Shown one piece after another: positions 36,860 through 46,250 of a DNA stretch of 64,000 nucleotides. The notes under the pieces were generated by a model. The model saw only the letters and a program-made list of their open reading frames with translations, did not search any database and was not told the DNA's origin. The stretch lies in contig NZ_JBLUWW010000001.1 of the NCBI RefSeq assembly GCF_048323655.1, forward strand, positions 1 through 64,000, given 5' to 3'. This DNA is from Salinimicrobium soli (lineage in GTDB: Bacteria; Bacteroidota; Bacteroidia; Flavobacteriales; Flavobacteriaceae). How positions within the stretch are numbered: position 1 is the first letter of the stretch; every line of letters starts with the position of its first letter. Made by a program: the position numbers and the translations under genes.

Positions 36860-37807
36860 ATGGAAAAGGAAAAAATTATTGCCATAGTAGGAGCGACAGG
36901 ATCCCAAGGGGGCGGACTTGCACATGCAATCTTAAATGACAGGAACAGCGAATTCAAAGTGAGAGCGATTACACGGAAAGCAGATTCGGAAAAAGCAGAA
37001 GAACTCCGGAAAAAAGGAGCCGAAGTGGTGGAAGCCGATGTTGCTGACAAAGAAAGCCTGGTCAAAGCCTTTAAAGGCGCTTATGGAGCTTATTGTGTGA
37101 CCTTCTTTTGGGAGCATTTCTCTCCCGAAAAAGAAAAAGAACATGCAAAGAATATGGCCGAAGCAGCGAAAGAAGCAGGGTTGCAGCACGTAATATGGTC
37201 TACTTTGGAAGATACCCGTAAGTGGGTGCCGCTGGATGACGACCGCATGCCAACTCTTATGGAACATTACAAAGTGCCACATTTCGATGCCAAAGCCGAA
37301 GCAGATAAATTCTTTGTGGACAGTGGCGTACCCTACACTCTCCTGCTTACGTCATTCTATTGGGACAATTTCATCAATTTCGGAATGGGGCCTCAAAAAG
37401 GAGAAGATGGCGAATTGTATATCACCTTCCCTATGGATGACAAGAAATTACCGGGCATTGCAGCCGATGATATTGGGAAATGTGCCTTCGGAATTTTTAA
37501 AGCCGGAGATAAATTCAAGAACCAAACCGTCGCCATAGCCGGGGAGAAACTTACCGGCAAACAAATGGCAGAGACCTTTTCTGAGGTTTATGGAAAAAAG
37601 GTTCATTATAATGCCGTGGAACCATCTGTATACAGAAGTTTTGACTTTCCCGGTGCCGATGATCTAGGAAATATGTTCCAGTTCAAAGCTGACTTTGAGG
37701 ACTACTTCTGCGGAAAAAGGGATATTGAAAAAACCCGGGAATTGAATCCGGAGCTTTTAAGTTTCAGGGAATGGCTGCAAAAGAATAAAGATAAAATGGA
37801 GGTCTAA
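36860..37807 (+). CDS. NmrA-like NAD(P)-binding protein
   Basis: 315 residues. The N-terminal Rossmann motif 'IIAIVGATGSQGGGLAHAIL' (GxxGxxG) is followed by an Arg-rich stretch 'VRAITRK', which usually favours NADPH. 'VEADVADKESLVKAF' and 'HVIWSTLEDTRKW' follow the NmrA/HSCARG pattern of atypical short-chain dehydrogenases. Members act as redox sensors or as reductases; which applies cannot be told. Divergent from the copper cluster, with a -7-like TAACTTTA near 36822. Confidence 0.85.
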   Translation: MEKEKIIAIVGATGSQGGGLAHAILNDRNSEFKVRAITRKADSEKAEELRKKGAEVVEADVADKESLVKAFKGAYGAYCVTFFWEHFSPEKEKEHAKNMAEAAKEAGLQHVIWSTLEDTRKWVPLDDDRMPTLMEHYKVPHFDAKAEADKFFVDSGVPYTLLLTSFYWDNFINFGMGPQKGEDGELYITFPMDDKKLPGIAADDIGKCAFGIFKAGDKFKNQTVAIAGEKLTGKQMAETFSEVYGKKVHYNAVEPSVYRSFDFPGADDLGNMFQFKADFEDYFCGKRDIEKTRELNPELLSFREWLQKNKDKMEV

Positions 37808-37812
37808 CGGAC

Positions 37813-38253
37813 TTAATCTCCCCAGCCGACTTTTTGAAGACGGTAATAATAAAATGCAGGTAACAAGATGAGTACTAAAACCGGGTGAGCCAGGAAACGA
37901 CGCACATAGAAAGCCGCCAGGTATTCATCCGGTTGCACGTGGTTCATGAGATAAATGAATACAGGAAAGAGAACCACGAAAAATCCGAGGTAGATGAGGG
38001 CAGAAAATTTAATGATGCTCTTACTCCTGAAGGCGACGAACAGGATCAGAAGGGAAATAATGGTATTGAGGAGGAATCTCCAAAAAACATTCAGGAACAT
38101 ATACGCGGGAAAATCAATTCCTTCCCCGGCCTGGTACTTCTGTTCAAAAAAGTACATGAATGGATCATAAAAGAACCTGTACTCATATAGCCTGATCAAA
38201 GCCAGTATCCCTATAAGCAGTCCGATTATTGCTATTTTCCTGAAGCCTCTCAT
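37813..38253 (-). CDS. exosortase F-associated membrane protein
   Basis: 146 residues from the ATG at 38253, which overlaps the xrtF stop as ATGA. Four to five membrane helices ('IAIIGLLIGILALIRLYEY', 'FLLNTIISLLILFVAF', 'ALIYLGFFVVLFPVFIYLM', 'FLAHPVLVLILLPAFYYY') with the 'YEYRFFYDPFMYFF' motif typical of the protein found next to flavobacterial exosortases. The open frame runs on to 38295, but that lies inside xrtF. Function unknown; the constant pairing implies a role with the exosortase. Confidence 0.85.
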   Translation of the reverse strand: MRGFRKIAIIGLLIGILALIRLYEYRFFYDPFMYFFEQKYQAGEGIDFPAYMFLNVFWRFLLNTIISLLILFVAFRSKSIIKFSALIYLGFFVVLFPVFIYLMNHVQPDEYLAAFYVRRFLAHPVLVLILLPAFYYYRLQKVGWGD

Positions 38254-38843
38254 CCTCTTATCTGTTTTGTATATACCTGTACCCACAAGACCCACAACAT
38301 GAAAACGGCGCCGTAGATGATGAGCGGAAAGGCTATAGTGTGTAAAAAATGGGCCTGCTGCGGATATTCGTAGATCCCGATCGCCATCATGGCAATTCTT
38401 CCAATATTTGTAACATAAATGACCACAGTTCCTACCAGGATAAAGACTAATGTGGTTTTGACCTTTCCGAAAAAAGCCAGCATAAAAGAAACAAACAGGA
38501 TAATAATACTGGCCGCATTACAGCCTTCAATTATCCGGGCAACAAACTGACCGTTCACCATTAAATGCATGGTACTTTCAGGATAACCCGAAACCGCTTG
38601 CGCATCATAGCCAAAGGCAGAAACCAGGGTTTCGCTCTGCAGCGCCACCAGGTGCGTGAGAAAATCTGGATAATAGGTTTCAGAAGGAAAATGGTGCAGG
38701 TAGAGGTTGTACAAAAAAGCCAATACAAGATAGGTACCCAAAAAGGTGAATATGAAGCGAAGAACGGCTGAGTATTTCTTTATCAGCTGAAACAAATCTG
38801 GCAGAGGTTTTTTCAAAAGTATTGAATTTAAAAAGTATAGCAT
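38250..38843 (-). CDS. xrtF: exosortase family protein XrtF
   Basis: 197 residues; an integral-membrane cysteine peptidase/transpeptidase of the exosortase/archaeosortase superfamily. Catalytic residues are visible: Cys in 'RIIEGCNAASIIILF', Arg in 'NIGRIAMMAIGIY' and His in 'QAHFLHTIAFPL'. About six helices. These enzymes cut C-terminal sorting signals on exported proteins; no protein with a recognisable sorting signal is encoded in this window. Coupled by a 4-bp overlap to its partner gene. Confidence 0.9.
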   Translation of the reverse strand: MLYFLNSILLKKPLPDLFQLIKKYSAVLRFIFTFLGTYLVLAFLYNLYLHHFPSETYYPDFLTHLVALQSETLVSAFGYDAQAVSGYPESTMHLMVNGQFVARIIEGCNAASIIILFVSFMLAFFGKVKTTLVFILVGTVVIYVTNIGRIAMMAIGIYEYPQQAHFLHTIAFPLIIYGAVFMLWVLWVQVYTKQIRG

Positions 38844-38858
38844 CGGTTAATTTTTAAA

Positions 38859-38866
38859 TACTTTTG
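38859..38866 (+). promoter_or_regulatory. -7 element of msrC-like gene (TACTTTTG)
   Basis: A TAnnTTTG match 16 bp before the ATG at 38882. It overlaps the TTG at 38864, ruling that out as a start. Confidence 0.5.
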
Positions 38867-38881
38867 TGCAAAATTCCATTT

Positions 38882-39337
38882 ATGTCATTTGAAAAATTAA
38901 GACCTAAGGTCGAAGAAATTATAAACGCAGAGGGTGCGAGCACTGACCTGCGCCTCCAGGAGATCTGCGAGCTGCTGAAAGCAGAGATCCAATATTACAC
39001 CTGGGTAGGCTTCTACTTCAAGAACGGAGATAAAAATGAGCTTAAATTGGGGCCTTATGCCGGGGAACCAACAGATCACACGATCATCCCCTTCGGAAAA
39101 GGTATCTGCGGACAGGTTGCCGTTTCAAACAAGAACTTTGTGGTGCCTGATGTAAGTGCACAGGACAATTACATAGCCTGCAGCATTCACGTTAAGGCCG
39201 AAATTGTAGTGCCCTTATTCAAAAATGGGGAAAACATTGGGCAGATCGACATCGATTCCAATGTTCCTGATCCCTTTACTGAACAAGATGAGCGCTTCCT
39301 CGAATTTGTGAATGAAAAGGTGGCAGAGATCCTGTAA
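38882..39337 (+). CDS. msrC: GAF-domain free methionine-(R)-sulfoxide reductase
   Basis: 151 residues forming a single GAF domain of the fRMsr type, which reduces free Met-R-sulfoxide with thioredoxin as donor. Seen: 'YYTWVGFYF', 'IIPFGKGICGQVAVSNKNFVVPDV' (core GKGICG with the conserved Cys), 'DNYIACSIHVKAEIVVPL' (second conserved Cys) and 'NIGQIDIDSN'. The start is the ATG just after the -7 element. Divergent from xrtF; ends at a strong shared terminator. Confidence 0.88.
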   Translation: MSFEKLRPKVEEIINAEGASTDLRLQEICELLKAEIQYYTWVGFYFKNGDKNELKLGPYAGEPTDHTIIPFGKGICGQVAVSNKNFVVPDVSAQDNYIACSIHVKAEIVVPLFKNGENIGQIDIDSNVPDPFTEQDERFLEFVNEKVAEIL

Positions 39338-39355
39338 CACCAAAAAATATTAAAA

Positions 39356-39400
39356 ATTAAAGGCTGCCAAAAATGTCATTTTTGGCAGCCTTTAATTTTT
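39356..39400. terminator. bidirectional terminator, 41-bp perfect palindrome
   Basis: Arms 39356-39375 and 39377-39396 are perfect complements around one central base (39376), with TTTTT after the right arm. It separates convergent msrC and the beta-lactamase-fold gene. Confidence 0.9.
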
Positions 39401-39414
39401 GTGATTCCCAGTTC

Positions 39415-40734
39415 TTATTTCCGGGAAAGCTCGTAAGTATTACCTCCCTGGGAAAGCAGCATTTTATCATCTTCGGGGTGAAATTCCATTTTAACCCCGG
39501 CACGACTGAACTGGAACTTATTTTCATCGAATGCCTCCAGAGGAAATTTAGGTTGACCTGTAGCCTCTCCCATTAACATGTTGTCTTTGACAAAAATGGT
39601 GACAATAAAAGGAAAGTTCGGTCCTTCATAGGTGCCGGTGTAGGTGTTCAACTTTTCAACAGGAACATTCAGTGCAGGTTCAAAATATGGGATTTTGTAA
39701 TCCATTCCCCAATAGATACTTATTGCGCCAATGGCAATGTCATTGGGAGAAAAATCAGTTCCGTTCGAGATATATGTAACTGCCAGATCTTCCTCAGGAT
39801 AATAGGTGCTCATGGAATTGAAACCATCAATTCCGCCGGTATGTCCATAGAAGGTTTTCTCGTGGAAAGGATAACTGAAAAGGCCCATTCCGTACCCATT
39901 TGTGAGAGTCTTCATTTTCTCCAGGGTTTCAGGTTTGATCACTTTTCCGTTAAAAAGGGCCGTGTAGAAAGTGTTTAGATCTGAAGGAGTAGAAATTATT
40001 GCACCTGCTCCTTTAGGAATACTCATATCTGTTTCCTTAGCCGGTTCCCAGTTCTTCATTTTTCTATAGGAATAGGCTTCGGCATTTCCGGAATTAATTT
40101 TTCCGCCATAATAAGTGTCTTTCAGCCCCAGCGGCTTTGTAATGCGTTCTTTCAAAATTTCAGGAAATGGTTTATTCTCGAGATCTTCCAGAATGAAGGA
40201 AAGCAACACGTAATTGGTGTTAGAATAATCATTCTTTTCTCCCGGTTCAAAGGCAGGTTCGTTTTGTTTAAAAATGCTCAACAATTCTTCTTTGGTCTTT
40301 GGCTGCTCCATATAACCCATGTAATCTTCAGCATTGGTGAAATTGAAGATACCGCTCTGGTGCCTCAAAAGATCTTCAATAGTGATCTTCGCAGCATTAG
40401 GAATTTCAGGATAGAACTTTGAAAGTTTTGCCTCCAGGGAAAGTTTGCCTTCCTCGACCAGTTGCAGGATCATGGCTGCCGTAATGGATTTGGAAATGGA
40501 ACCTATCCTGTACTTCGTGCGTGGGTGAGCTTCGATATTTTTTGAAATGTCGCCATAGCCAATGTTGTACTGATAGACCGGTTTTCCATTCTTGTGAATG
40601 GCAATTCCTCCCATCCCCTTGTTATTCTTTTCGATAACATCAAAAAGACTGTCCATTTTGGCACGGTTAAAGTCCTGGGCAGTTAGTGATACTGCCACTA
40701 ATAGCATAAAACTGAAGGTGATTAACTTTTTCAT
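39415..40734 (-). CDS. serine hydrolase, beta-lactamase/class C PBP fold
   Basis: 439 residues, secreted (signal peptide to about 19, SLTAQ). SxxK nucleophile in 'GSISKSITAAMIL', the YxN motif in 'EKNDYSNTNYVLLSF', and HTGG in 'FYGHTGGIDGFNSM', replacing KTG. This is the pattern of the AmpC/esterase/D-aminopeptidase group; it could be an esterase or peptidase of the cell envelope rather than a resistance enzyme. A C-terminal lipocalin-like strand domain (about 350-439) follows. Single gene. Confidence 0.88.
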   Translation of the reverse strand: MKKLITFSFMLLVAVSLTAQDFNRAKMDSLFDVIEKNNKGMGGIAIHKNGKPVYQYNIGYGDISKNIEAHPRTKYRIGSISKSITAAMILQLVEEGKLSLEAKLSKFYPEIPNAAKITIEDLLRHQSGIFNFTNAEDYMGYMEQPKTKEELLSIFKQNEPAFEPGEKNDYSNTNYVLLSFILEDLENKPFPEILKERITKPLGLKDTYYGGKINSGNAEAYSYRKMKNWEPAKETDMSIPKGAGAIISTPSDLNTFYTALFNGKVIKPETLEKMKTLTNGYGMGLFSYPFHEKTFYGHTGGIDGFNSMSTYYPEEDLAVTYISNGTDFSPNDIAIGAISIYWGMDYKIPYFEPALNVPVEKLNTYTGTYEGPNFPFIVTIFVKDNMLMGEATGQPKFPLEAFDENKFQFSRAGVKMEFHPEDDKMLLSQGGNTYELSRK

Positions 40735-40914
40735 TTTTTGACTGATTTGATTGAGATTGATACACTAAGACACCCTTTAGTAGAGTCTTATACAAGCAAA
40801 TATCTTAAAAATAGTAATATGTTATACATGTTACCTCTTAAAATTTTTCTAAATAAATGAACCCGATAATAATTCACAGGTTATTTATATTTAAAATCAG
40901 CGTAACAAATTGGA

Positions 40915-42168
40915 TTACATTCCGGTTCGAATAGCTTCTACGGGATCAAGTCGGGAGGCTGAAATAGCCGGAATAATACCAGATATCAAGCCGATCACTG
41001 CCGAAACTGCCGTGCCAATGAACATGTTCCAGGGAGAAAGTATGAACTGGAAATCACCGGTAAATTGTGAAATTATGACTGAAGCCAGCCAGACAAGGAA
41101 CAAACCAATCAATCCACCGATCACAGCCAGAATGACTGCTTCAAAAAGGAATTGAAACAGGATAAAGCGGTTTTTTGCTCCCAAAGATTTCTGGATCCCG
41201 ATCAGGTTGGTGCGTTCCTTCACACTTACAAACATGATATTAGCAATTCCGAAGCCACCAACAAGCAGGGAAAATCCGCTAATGATAAGTCCGAGGAAAT
41301 TCATCTGTCCGGTGATGTTATCAATAAATTGGGTAAAACCTTTCAGCTGGTTCACGAAGAAGGTATTCACATCTTCAGTTCTAAGCCCTCTAAGTGTTCG
41401 CAGCTTTTGCGTAAGCATTGCCACAAATTCATCGCTGTCAACACCACTTTCGGGTTTGATCACAATCTGCGGAAATGTACCGCGGTTATTACTTCCGTAG
41501 ACCCGGCGAACCAGATTTACCGATAAAAATGCATTCGTATCATGACTGTTTCCGAAGACATTCGAGCCCATTTTTTCCAGCACCCCTATCACCGTTAACT
41601 TGCGGCCATAAAGTCGAACTTCCTTGCCAAGCGCTTCGCCCCCTTCAAAAAGGGTTGTTGCCACATCATGGCCAAGAACAATAACAGGCGCTGCACGTAC
41701 ATCCTCTGCCTCTGTATAGAACCTGCCCTTTGCGATCTGCAAGGCTTCAATGTCGTAATATTCAGCAGACACTGCACCTATTCCCACATTCGTGGCGGTG
41801 TTATCATTGTATTTTATGGATTCTGAAGGCACGTTGAGCACATAAGACACCGCTTCCGCTTCGGGAAGGCTGCGGCTCAAGAACTCGTATTCCTCATAAG
41901 AAACATCGGGAAACTGCTCTCTTTTCCACTGCGGAATTTCAGTAGGTCCAAAGGAATATCGGGCAACGATCATGGTGCTCTGGTCCAAAGAACTCAGGCT
42001 GCCTTTGATCTCCTTTTCCAGAGAATCTACAGCCGCCAGAACAGCAATAATGGAAAATATACCAATAGTCACCCCTAAAAGAGACAACATGGTGCGCAAT
42101 TTATTGTTTTTGAGAGCATTGATAGCGAAATAAAGGCTCTCTTTAAGTACCCTTAAATATATTAGCAT
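40915..42168 (-). CDS. ABC transporter permease (MacB/FtsX type)
   Basis: 417 residues. First helix at about 20-45 ('NNKLRTMLSLLGVTIGIFSI'), a periplasmic MacB-type core domain (about 50-255), then three helices with the FtsX pattern ('FGIANIMFVSVKERTNLIGIQKSLGA', in which VKERTxxIGIxKxxGA is the signature, and 'SRLDPVEAIRTGM' at the end). These permeases work with a separate ATPase in export or lipoprotein or peptide extrusion. No ATPase gene is adjacent, so its partner lies elsewhere. Confidence 0.9.
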   Translation of the reverse strand: MLIYLRVLKESLYFAINALKNNKLRTMLSLLGVTIGIFSIIAVLAAVDSLEKEIKGSLSSLDQSTMIVARYSFGPTEIPQWKREQFPDVSYEEYEFLSRSLPEAEAVSYVLNVPSESIKYNDNTATNVGIGAVSAEYYDIEALQIAKGRFYTEAEDVRAAPVIVLGHDVATTLFEGGEALGKEVRLYGRKLTVIGVLEKMGSNVFGNSHDTNAFLSVNLVRRVYGSNNRGTFPQIVIKPESGVDSDEFVAMLTQKLRTLRGLRTEDVNTFFVNQLKGFTQFIDNITGQMNFLGLIISGFSLLVGGFGIANIMFVSVKERTNLIGIQKSLGAKNRFILFQFLFEAVILAVIGGLIGLFLVWLASVIISQFTGDFQFILSPWNMFIGTAVSAVIGLISGIIPAISASRLDPVEAIRTGM

Positions 42169-42285
42169 AAACTTCTAAGGTCAGATTTTTCAACCCTTAC
42201 AGGATAAGACGCCAACTTCCAAAATTCGTTACAAAATAAAATTACAAATAAAGCAGTGAGGATTTAAATTTTATGCTGAAATAGT

Positions 42286-42293
42286 TACTTTTG
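42286..42293 (+). promoter_or_regulatory. -7 element of purH promoter (TACTTTTG)
   Basis: TACTTTTGC 23 bp before the purH start codon; no clear -33 TTG. Confidence 0.5.
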
Positions 42294-42315
42294 CAACCTC
42301 AACAAAACCAACACA

Positions 42316-43842
42316 ATGAGCAACTTAAAATCGGCAAAATCAGCCTTAATTTCAGTCTTTGATAAAGACGGTTTGGAACCTATTGTAAAGAAGCTGAATG
42401 AGCTGGGAATCACGATCTATTCTACAGGAGGAACTGAAAAATTCATCAACGATCTGGGAATTGAGGTAGTGCCTGTTGAGAATGTCACTTCCTATCCTTC
42501 TATTCTTGGAGGCAGGGTGAAGACCTTGCATCCCAAAGTCTTTGGAGGTATCCTGAACAGGGGTGACCATGAAGGAGATCAGGCTGAACTTGAGAAATAC
42601 CAGATCCCACAGATCGATATTGTGATCGTAGACCTGTATCCTTTCGAAAAAACAGTTGCTTCGGGAGCTTCTGAAGAAGATATTATCGAAAAGATTGATA
42701 TTGGCGGAATTTCTCTGATCAGGGCTGCAGCAAAGAATTTTAAGGATGTGATCTGTGTAGCTTCGGTAAATGAATATGCTGAATTCCTCGATCTGATCAC
42801 CGAAGGTAACGGAGCTACTAGCCTGCAAGACCGTAAGCGTTTTGCTGCAAAAGCTTTCAATGTTTCTTCAAACTATGATACGGCCATTTTCAACTTTTTT
42901 AATGAAGACGAACTGGCTTTCAAACAAAGTTTTTCAACCGGACAGGAATTGAGATACGGAGAGAATCCGCATCAAAAAGGGCATTTTTACGGTGACCTTG
43001 ATGCCATGTTCAATAAACTCCACGGCAAGGAATTGTCGTATAACAACCTGCTGGACGTAGATGCGGCGGTGAACCTCATGGGCGAGTTCCAGGGAGAAGC
43101 ACCAACTTTTGCCATTTTAAAGCACAATAATGCCTGCGGACTGGCGCAACGAAATACTATTTTAGAAGCCTACAAAGATGCTCTTGCCGGAGATCCGGTT
43201 TCAGCCTTTGGCGGAATTCTGATCAGCAACACTGAGATCGACAAAGCTACCGCCGAAGAGATCCACGAGTTGTTCTGCGAAGTTGTGATCGCACCTTCTT
43301 ATTCCGAAGAAGCTTTGGAGATCCTGAAAGGGAAAAAGAACAGGGTTCTTTTGGAACAAAAACAAACCGAACTTCCTCAAAAACAGGTGCGAACCTGCCT
43401 GAATGGAGTTCTGGTGCAGGATAAGGATCTTAAAACAGATTCTGAAGCAGATTTAACGTTTGCAACTAACAATAAACCATCTAAAGAAGAGTTATCTGAC
43501 CTGTTGTTTGCATCCAAAATTTGTAAACACACTAAATCAAACACCATAGTTCTGGTAAAAAACCATCAATTACTGGCGAGCGGGACAGGGCAGACTTCAA
43601 GAGTGGATGCCCTGAGACAGAGTATTGACAAGGCAAGGTCCTTTGATTTCGACCTTTCGGGAGCTGCAATGGCCAGCGATGCTTTCTTTCCTTTTCCAGA
43701 CTGTGTGGAAATTGCCGGTAAAGCGGGTATCACTACGGTAATTCAACCCGGCGGGTCCATTAAAGATCAGCTGAGTATCGATTATTGCAATGAAAATAAT
43801 ATCGCTATGGCGATGACCGGTACAAGACATTTTAAACATTAA
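42316..43842 (+). CDS. purH: bifunctional AICAR formyltransferase / IMP cyclohydrolase
   Basis: The last two steps of purine synthesis (AICAR to FAICAR to IMP). 508 residues. The N-terminal MGS-like cyclohydrolase domain (about 1-190) has 'SVFDKDGLEPIVKKL', 'STGGTEKFI' and 'GGRVKTLHPKVFGGIL'. The C-terminal transformylase (about 195-508) has 'LRYGENPHQKGHFYG', 'KHNNACGLA' and 'DAFFPFPDCVEIAGKAG'. Slightly shorter than the E. coli enzyme (529). 42 bp upstream of mreB on the same strand. Confidence 0.96.
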   Translation: MSNLKSAKSALISVFDKDGLEPIVKKLNELGITIYSTGGTEKFINDLGIEVVPVENVTSYPSILGGRVKTLHPKVFGGILNRGDHEGDQAELEKYQIPQIDIVIVDLYPFEKTVASGASEEDIIEKIDIGGISLIRAAAKNFKDVICVASVNEYAEFLDLITEGNGATSLQDRKRFAAKAFNVSSNYDTAIFNFFNEDELAFKQSFSTGQELRYGENPHQKGHFYGDLDAMFNKLHGKELSYNNLLDVDAAVNLMGEFQGEAPTFAILKHNNACGLAQRNTILEAYKDALAGDPVSAFGGILISNTEIDKATAEEIHELFCEVVIAPSYSEEALEILKGKKNRVLLEQKQTELPQKQVRTCLNGVLVQDKDLKTDSEADLTFATNNKPSKEELSDLLFASKICKHTKSNTIVLVKNHQLLASGTGQTSRVDALRQSIDKARSFDFDLSGAAMASDAFFPFPDCVEIAGKAGITTVIQPGGSIKDQLSIDYCNENNIAMAMTGTRHFKH

Positions 43843-43884
43843 TTTTAGTACATTTACCAAACCTCAATATAATCGACAATACGC

Positions 43885-44913
43885 ATGGGATTTTTCGACT
43901 TTCTCACTGAAGAAATAGCTATAGATTTAGGGACTGCAAACACTTTAATCATTCACAACGACAAGGTTGTGGTTGACAGTCCATCTATTGTAGCCCGCCA
44001 TAGAACTACTGGTAAGATCATTGCAGTGGGAAAGGAAGCTGCGATGATGCAGGGAAAAACCCACGAAAATATTAAAACGATACGGCCCTTAAAAGATGGA
44101 GTAATTGCAGATTTTGACGCAAGTGAAAAGATGCTGACCATGTTCATTAAGGAAATTCCGGCGTTGAAAAAGAAGATGTTCACTCCTGCCCTGCGAATGG
44201 TGATCTGTATCCCTTCGGGAATTACAGAAGTGGAAATGCGTGCGGTTAAAGAAAGTGCCGAAAGGGTAAATGGTAAAGAGGTTTACCTTATTCACGAACC
44301 TATGGCTGCTGCCATTGGTATTGGCGTTGACATTATGCAGCCAAAAGGAAACATGATCGTGGATATAGGGGGTGGAACAACCGAGATCGCCGTGATCGCT
44401 TTGGGAGGAATTGTTTGCGACAAATCTGTTAAGATCGCAGGAGACGTTTTCACCAATGACATTGTATACTACATGCGTACGCAACACAACCTTTATGTAG
44501 GTGAGCGTACTGCGGAAAAAATAAAGATCCAGATTGGGGCTGCAACCGAAGACCTGGAAGTCCCACCAGACGAAATGAACGTTCAGGGACGTGACTTGTT
44601 GACCGGAAAGCCAAAACAGGTGAATATCTCCTACCGGGAGATCGCCAAAGCTTTGGATAAATCAATATTGCGTATTGAGGATGCCGTGATGGAAACCCTT
44701 TCTCAAACCCCTCCTGAACTGGCAGCTGACATTTACAACACCGGAATCTATCTTGCCGGTGGTGGATCTATGCTACGCGGACTTGACAAACGACTTTCCC
44801 AAAAGACCGATCTTCCGGTGTACATCGCTGAAGATCCACTACGGGCAGTTGTGCGCGGAACCGGTATTTGCCTAAAAACCCTTCACCGTTATAAGGGGAT
44901 CTTGATAAAGTAG
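43885..44913 (+). CDS. mreB: rod shape-determining protein MreB
   Basis: The actin-like filament that positions lateral cell-wall synthesis. 342 residues. Actin-fold ATP-binding motifs: 'IAIDLGTANTLI' (phosphate 1), 'MIVDIGGGTTEIAVIALGG' (phosphate 2) and 'GIYLAGGGSMLRGLDKRL' (adenosine). First gene of mreB-mreC-mreD-mrdA-rodA. A near-match promoter element TACATTTA lies at 43849-43856, so it may have its own start as well as read-through from purH. Confidence 0.97.
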   Translation: MGFFDFLTEEIAIDLGTANTLIIHNDKVVVDSPSIVARHRTTGKIIAVGKEAAMMQGKTHENIKTIRPLKDGVIADFDASEKMLTMFIKEIPALKKKMFTPALRMVICIPSGITEVEMRAVKESAERVNGKEVYLIHEPMAAAIGIGVDIMQPKGNMIVDIGGGTTEIAVIALGGIVCDKSVKIAGDVFTNDIVYYMRTQHNLYVGERTAEKIKIQIGAATEDLEVPPDEMNVQGRDLLTGKPKQVNISYREIAKALDKSILRIEDAVMETLSQTPPELAADIYNTGIYLAGGGSMLRGLDKRLSQKTDLPVYIAEDPLRAVVRGTGICLKTLHRYKGILIK

Positions 44914-44923
44914 GAGTTAGCTT

Positions 44924-45751
44924 ATGCAGCAAATAATAAATTTTCTTATTCGCAATAAGAACAATATCTTATTCTTGTTGCTGCTCGGCTTTTCCCTGTT
45001 TTTAACTATCCAGGCTCATTCCTATCAAAAAAGTAAATTCATCAGCTCCGCAAATTTTCTGAGTGGAGGGATCTACAGCTGGACCAGCAATATCAACGCT
45101 TATTTCAACCTGGAGGAATACAACAATCGTTTGCTGGAAGAAAACCAACGTCTGCGTACCCGCCTGGCTACCTACGAGGACACCTTACTGATCAAAGATT
45201 TTAAAGACACCACTTCTTATGAAGGGCATTACACCTTCAAGGCAGCCGAAGTGATCAATAACAACTACGCCAACAGAAATAATTACCTCACCTTAAAAAA
45301 AGGAGCAACTTCTGGTGTAGAAAGAGACATGGGAGTGGTTACCAGTAAGGGAATTGTGGGAATAGTAGAAAATGTGTCTCCACGTTATTCAACCGTAATC
45401 TCTATTCTGAATTCAAATTCCCGGATCAATGCGCAGCTCAAAAAATCAAACCATTTTGGAACGCTTGTTTGGAACGGCGATGACCCTAATGTGGTTCAGC
45501 TTATAGATGTACCTGCAATTGCCCCTGTATCAGAAGGCGATACCATTATAACCGGAGGACGATCACTTATCTTCCCTAAAGGTCTTCCTATTGGAACGAT
45601 AAAGGATTATAACACTGATCAGAGTGAAAGCTACTACACTATCAACATCAGCCTGTTCAATGATATGACCAATATTGGATATGTGTATATCATCGACAAT
45701 ACAGAAAAAGAAAATGTTGAGGAACTTCAAGATCTAAACAAGGATGAATAG
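44924..45751 (+). CDS. mreC: rod shape-determining protein MreC
   Basis: 275 residues; a periplasmic scaffold linking MreB to the wall-synthesis enzymes. One membrane helix (about 13-30, 'ILFLLLLGFSLFLTIQ'), a coiled coil ('EEYNNRLLEENQRLRTRLATY', heptads around 65-90), then a two-domain beta region with 'LKKGATSGVERDMGVVTSKG' and 'ITGGRSLIFPKGLPIGTI'. Overlaps mreD by 8 bp. Confidence 0.93.
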   Translation: MQQIINFLIRNKNNILFLLLLGFSLFLTIQAHSYQKSKFISSANFLSGGIYSWTSNINAYFNLEEYNNRLLEENQRLRTRLATYEDTLLIKDFKDTTSYEGHYTFKAAEVINNNYANRNNYLTLKKGATSGVERDMGVVTSKGIVGIVENVSPRYSTVISILNSNSRINAQLKKSNHFGTLVWNGDDPNVVQLIDVPAIAPVSEGDTIITGGRSLIFPKGLPIGTIKDYNTDQSESYYTINISLFNDMTNIGYVYIIDNTEKENVEELQDLNKDE

Positions 45752-46250
45752 TGTGATCATATCAAATACGCTCAGGTTTATCCTACTCCTCCTTCTACAG
45801 GTGTTGTTGCTCAATAACATCAATTTCATGGGGTACATAAATCCGTACCTGTACGTGCTTTTTTTGATCCTCTATCCATTTAACGGAAATCAGACTCTTT
45901 TTCTTTTGCTCAGTTTCCTGCTGGGATTGGGTGTAGATGTTTTTGAGGACAGTGGAGGCATCAATGCTGCCGCATGCCTGGTAGTGGCATACATACGGCC
46001 TGTACTCCTTCGGTTTTCATTTGGGGTGAGTTACGATTATCAAACCATAAAATTCTCAAGCACCCAACCGGGTTCGCGAATAAGTTATATCGCGATCATG
46101 GTCTTTGTGCACCATTTTGTTCTGTTTTTGCTGGAGTTCTTCAATTTTGCACATTTCTTGCTACTACTTAAGAAAACACTTTTTTCAGGATTATTTACAA
46201 TAATCCTTGTGTTTCTAACGCTAGCACTATTTAACGGAAAGAAAAGATGA
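45744..46250 (+). CDS. mreD: rod shape-determining protein MreD
   Basis: 168 residues, nearly all membrane helices (about five), with 'NPYLYVLFLILYPF' and 'GLGVDVFEDSGGINAAACLV' matching MreD. Overlaps both neighbours (8 bp with mreC, 4 bp with mrdA), so translational coupling is likely. Confidence 0.9.
   Translation: MNSVIISNTLRFILLLLLQVLLLNNINFMGYINPYLYVLFLILYPFNGNQTLFLLLSFLLGLGVDVFEDSGGINAAACLVVAYIRPVLLRFSFGVSYDYQTIKFSSTQPGSRISYIAIMVFVHHFVLFLLEFFNFAHFLLLLKKTLFSGLFTIILVFLTLALFNGKKR

Noticed and set aside
38254..38295. 14-codon extension of the exosortase-associated protein
   Set aside because: It lies inside xrtF; the ATGA overlap at 38250-38253 and the helix pattern favour the shorter form.
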